From NCBI GenBank assembly GCA_002415025.1, contig DIBR01000015.1, positions 142,702 through 206,701 on the forward strand: 64,000 nucleotides of DNA, in the 5' to 3' direction. The translations under genes and the position numbers were made by a program. The DNA is from Spongiibacteraceae bacterium UBA5047. GTDB taxonomy: Bacteria; Pseudomonadota; Gammaproteobacteria; Pseudomonadales; Spongiibacteraceae. Below, one piece after another: positions 61,107-64,000 of the stretch (position 1 is the first letter of the stretch; the number at the start of each line of letters is the position of its first letter). The notes under the pieces are model-generated. The model searched no databases. It was given only the letters and a program-made list of their open reading frames with translations, and had not been told where the DNA came from.

Positions 61107-62077
61107 CACAGCCCCGAATATTGGTACTGGGCCAACAGGATCGTGATATCGATTTCACCCACCTGTATGCCTACCTGGCAAGCCACAAGAATATCGACGT
61201 CAGAATATTGGCCAAAACGGAGATAAAACAACTCAAGAAAACCCTGGGGCGCATCGATACCGCCTGCTACGACCGGGTAATTCTGGACCTGCCCTTTTCC
61301 AAAACCATCAAAGCCATTGCCGCCATACGCAAATTGCCGGGGCTTATCATCTTTGAAGAAGATGCCTGCCAGAATTTTCTGCCCACCTCAAAATGGCGCG
61401 GTGCATTTGAAAAAGTCTATCGATCACTACCGGCAGCCACTCTGGTTATGTGCGGCTACAACACCGCCAGCCGCTATCAGGCTATCGGCTTTGATGTACA
61501 GGTCATTCCAAAAGGTTTTGACGAGCAGGCTCTGACAAACACTCATAGCGAGCGCGATATTGAGCTCGCCTTTATTGGCCGAACCCAATCCGGCGTCTAC
61601 GCTGAACGCCTCGCCCTGCTCGAATCTGTCGCCAGCCACTTTGACCTTGCGACCTTGCGCACCCACTCAAGCGCAGAATATTGCGCAACGCTAAACCGCA
61701 TTAAGTTGTTTCTCAGCGCCGATGTGGGCCTGGGCGAATACATGGCCAAGAATTTTGAGGCCATGGCCTGCGGCTGCACGGTCATTGCCTGCCACCAGGG
61801 CGGTTTCGAAGAGGAACAGCTCGGCTTCAGGGATATGGAAAATATTGTTCTCTACACAACACCTGAAGAGGCCGTAGAGAAAATACATCGCCTAAAGGCC
61901 GAGCCGGCATTAGCACAGAAAATTGCGAAGGCGGGGCAAGCGCTGGTTGAACAGAAATTTAGCCACACGGCCATCGCCGACCAGTTAATCCACATTGCCC
62001 ACAGGCCGCTGGCGCAAGCGCGGCCAAGCGAGAGCCGGGCCCGGCAGATTCTACAAAGGTTTACCCGCTGGCTATAA
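61103..62077 (+). CDS. Glycosyltransferase (CgeB/GT1-like) family protein
   Basis: A 324-aa protein with an N-terminal half that is not well conserved (RILVLGQQDRDIDFTHLYAYL) and a C-terminal GT-B donor half: LAFIGRTQSGVYAERLALL, LFLSADVGLGEYMAKNFEAMACGCTVIACHQGGFEEEQLGF and EQKFSHTAIADQLI. This is the glycosyl_trans_1_2/CgeB style. It is co-transcribed with the GT2 at 60228 (ATGA) and overlaps the convergent GT2 by 17 bases. Confidence 0.8.
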   Translation: MTQPRILVLGQQDRDIDFTHLYAYLASHKNIDVRILAKTEIKQLKKTLGRIDTACYDRVILDLPFSKTIKAIAAIRKLPGLIIFEEDACQNFLPTSKWRGAFEKVYRSLPAATLVMCGYNTASRYQAIGFDVQVIPKGFDEQALTNTHSERDIELAFIGRTQSGVYAERLALLESVASHFDLATLRTHSSAEYCATLNRIKLFLSADVGLGEYMAKNFEAMACGCTVIACHQGGFEEEQLGFRDMENIVLYTTPEEAVEKIHRLKAEPALAQKIAKAGQALVEQKFSHTAIADQLIHIAHRPLAQARPSESRARQILQRFTRWL

Positions 62078-62966
62078 GGCAGCGTATATACCGGAGCAGA
62101 TACTTGGGTTGACGCAGGGCTTCTCGTTTATTCGCCCGGTACGCCAAGCGGAAATAACCACTCGCTGCTTTGTAGTTTCCCGCCCGGTACGCCAAGCGAA
62201 ATACAGAGAGCGCGCGCCGGGCTTGATAGCGGGCCCGATGCCGCATCAGCCCCGCAGGTAGCTTGCTCTCATCGAACACCTGATCTACCAGTGACATACC
62301 AAGTTTCAACGCCGTTTCCACATCGTGACGCATACTCCCCGAGTGCTTGTATATGCGGGTGGTAGGCGCATCGGCAGCAGCGGCTTTAAAGTTTGCCAGG
62401 CAATGAGCAAATACGGGAATGTCTTCGGTTTGGCGCAATTCGGGGTTGTAGCGAATAAGTGAGAATACCTTTCGCTGCATCGCTACGGCGCCATTCGATA
62501 AGGGCAGCCGCTTGTAGAGAAAGTCCAAAAAACGGGTTTCAGCATCTGCGGCAACCTGTGGCTTGCGGCCTGCATCCACCCGTCCATCTTCAAATACCGA
62601 AATAGTAGGCGCGATCAGCAATCCCGCATCGGCGTTGGCCTTCGCAGCACGGCGAAACACATCCAGCGCTGCAGGCTCCAATTCGTCGTCCGCATCAAGA
62701 AAGAGCAGATAATCTCCCTGAGACTCATCTACCCCGCGATTTCGAACCGCGGCCAGCCCGCTATTTTTCTGTCGCACAACGCGCAAAACCGGATAGCGGC
62801 TCTGCAGCTCTGCCAGCACCTCGGGCGTGTTATCAGTCGAGCCATCATCAATGACCAGCACTTCGTAATCATCGCCGGGTTGGGTGCAGGCCGAGCTTAC
62901 CGCACGCGCCAGCAGATGTCCGTAATTGTAGGCCGGAATGACAATGGAAAATTGCACCCTAACCAT
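62061..62966 (-). CDS. Glycosyltransferase family 2
   Basis: A 301-aa GT2 from ATG 62966 (MVRVQFSIVIPAYNYGHLL), overlapping the kinase gene stop by 8 bases. Motifs: YEVLVIDDGSTDNTPEVLAEL, LAAVRNRGVDESQGDYLLFLDADDELEPAALD (DADD metal site), KRLPLSNGAVAMQRKVF. The C-terminus has two copies of a 16-residue unit around FRLAYRA (about residues 260-290). It is convergent with the CgeB-like gene. Confidence 0.9.
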   Translation of the reverse strand: MVRVQFSIVIPAYNYGHLLARAVSSACTQPGDDYEVLVIDDGSTDNTPEVLAELQSRYPVLRVVRQKNSGLAAVRNRGVDESQGDYLLFLDADDELEPAALDVFRRAAKANADAGLLIAPTISVFEDGRVDAGRKPQVAADAETRFLDFLYKRLPLSNGAVAMQRKVFSLIRYNPELRQTEDIPVFAHCLANFKAAAADAPTTRIYKHSGSMRHDVETALKLGMSLVDQVFDESKLPAGLMRHRARYQARRALSVFRLAYRAGNYKAASGYFRLAYRANKREALRQPKYLLRYIRCLIASG

Positions 62967-64000
62967 CCGGGGTCGTGAGTAAATTTTTGAAGCGGGCTTC
63001 CATGGCCGGGTGCGCGTACCAGTTGCGCAAAAACCGCTCCCTATCCTGCCGGGCGCAGCGGGCAAAACTGCTTTTGGAGTTAACGGCATGCAGTACATCG
63101 AGATCAATCAGTTGCACACCAAGGTCTGTTACCAAAAAGTTTTTCGCCTTAAAGTCGCCGTGGCAAAGTTGCAGCTCACCCATAATGCGAAAAATTTCGC
63201 GCACATCCTCCAGCTCGGGCTCCGTCGGCTCGCGGCGCTGGTATGCGTCCAGCATTTCCTCGCCCCCGGCATCGGCCGTCACCAGGTAGGAAACACCTCG
63301 CATCGGGCCGCGACGCTGCTCCAGCAACACCAGAGGCTCGGGCGTTTTAATACCGGCCATCTGCAACAAGTGTGCAGCGCGCCAGGCATTACTGGCCCGT
63401 GTTTCGCGAAACAGACGGCGTACCCGGTGCCCCGCATTTTTGATGTTGTAGCGCTTAATGATAACGGAACGTTCACCGATCCGGCTGCGCACCACCGTTG
63501 CGCTATTTCCGTCCTTGAGAAGCTCGCCTTTTACCACCAGGCTGTCGGGCGCAGCCTTGAAGCGCTCAAGCCAGATTTCGTCCAGGGTGCGCTGATGCGC
63601 AAGGTACCAGCCCCGATGTCGGCTAACCGCAATATCTGTGCAATTGCGAAAGACTTTCTTCAGGTATTTGTCGGCGCGCTGCCACCAGATACTGCGACTG
63701 CGCTGTTCGAGGCTGCTCCGCGCAGTTTTCTTGTCGGCGGAGATGGGCAAACCCAATGCGGGACTGCTCAACAGGGCTGCGCGTTCGCGCCACGGAAACT
63801 GCGCGATAAAAGCAGCCATATTGTCGATGGCCTGTTCCGGCGACAACGCCTTGGACTGCTGGCGGATGGTGGCATTATCAATCACATGCAGGTTGCCGCC
63901 GGCCAGCAGAAAATTATCGAAATGGATATCGGCCTGCCACAACCCGGCCCGATGCATTTTGGACAACAATTCAAAACTGGCGGCCAAAAATGCCTCGCGG
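62959..64000 (-). CDS. Tandem kinase-like (RfaP/InaA-type) protein, partial
   Basis: At least 347 residues; the reading frame stays open to the right edge, so the N-terminus is outside. Two kinase cores are seen. The first, cut at the edge, keeps only its catalytic loop KMHRAGLWQADIHFDNFLL (ADIHFDNF) and LHVIDNATIR. The second is complete: GNSATVVRSRIGERSVIIKRYN (Lys), FRETRASNAWRAAHLLQMAGI, then GELQLCHGDFKAKNFLV (HGDFKxxNF) and VQLIDLDVLH. Each half resembles LPS heptose kinases such as RfaP. It is followed by the GT2 gene at 62966. It may phosphorylate LPS core heptoses; which of the two lobes is active is not clear. Confidence 0.8.
   Translation of the reverse strand, partial: REAFLAASFELLSKMHRAGLWQADIHFDNFLLAGGNLHVIDNATIRQQSKALSPEQAIDNMAAFIAQFPWRERAALLSSPALGLPISADKKTARSSLEQRSRSIWWQRADKYLKKVFRNCTDIAVSRHRGWYLAHQRTLDEIWLERFKAAPDSLVVKGELLKDGNSATVVRSRIGERSVIIKRYNIKNAGHRVRRLFRETRASNAWRAAHLLQMAGIKTPEPLVLLEQRRGPMRGVSYLVTADAGGEEMLDAYQRREPTEPELEDVREIFRIMGELQLCHGDFKAKNFLVTDLGVQLIDLDVLHAVNSKSSFARCARQDRERFLRNWYAHPAMEARFKNLLTTPDG

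Overview
The window looks like a chromosomal segment of a free-living, probably marine, gammaproteobacterium. The evidence is moderately high GC, a large TonB-dependent receptor of the type common in Cellvibrionales-like and sphingomonad-like oligotrophs, an LPS heptose pathway (HldE), dTDP-rhamnose genes in an O-antigen locus, and several ECF sigma factors. I see no phage, insertion sequence, CRISPR array, rRNA or tRNA. No stretch above 300 bases lacks a gene; the longest (14467-14915) holds a small membrane-protein gene.

Left part (1-25.6 kb), mostly metabolism and regulation. A minus-strand operon (1-3334) encodes an ATP-grasp protein, an OlsF-like bifunctional acyltransferase and a DinB-like protein. 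An AraC-type regulator is divergent from a six-gene plus-strand run (4589-11748): flavin monooxygenase, BASS transporter, NAD-epimerase, SDR, TSUP permease and TonB receptor. Together these look like an uptake and oxidation unit for a hydrophobic compound. Next come an AGCS amino-acid symporter, an ECF42-type sigma factor, a 51-aa membrane protein, a cytochrome P450, an SGNH esterase, a HAB-mutase-like membrane protein and a TVP38-flavin oxidoreductase fusion. An ArsM-like arsenite methyltransferase and a radical SAM enzyme form a tight pair at 19.7-21.7 kb. They are followed by an NTF2-like protein, a DoxX/anti-sigma/ECF sigma operon, a GNAT, a gamma-glutamylcyclotransferase-like protein, a YfcG-type GST and a methyltransferase.

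Middle and right part (26.3-64 kb), almost entirely cell-surface polysaccharide. HldE makes ADP-heptose for the LPS core. A glycosyltransferase-methyltransferase-prenyltransferase-like trio, an OafA-type acyltransferase with an SGNH domain and an RfaP-like kinase follow. Then come an O-antigen ligase/polymerase and a WcaJ-type initiating glycosyl-phosphate transferase. A Wzm/Wzt ABC exporter sits next to a 1235-aa methyltransferase-GT2-GT2 fusion. The long, tightly packed minus-strand operon (60062 to 48810) begins with rmlA-rmlC-rmlD-rmlB. It continues with two GT2-like proteins, two methyltransferases, a Wzx-like flippase, a HAD protein paired with a UbiA-like membrane protein, and further GT2 and GT4 enzymes. 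The window closes with three more glycosyltransferases and a protein with two kinase-like domains that runs off the edge.

Points most worth following are: both ABC-type and flippase-type export genes in one locus; the HAD/UbiA-like pair; the ArsM/radical-SAM pair; a textbook CRP-like palindrome inside the O-antigen locus; the tandem kinase; and an apparent ATC start codon.
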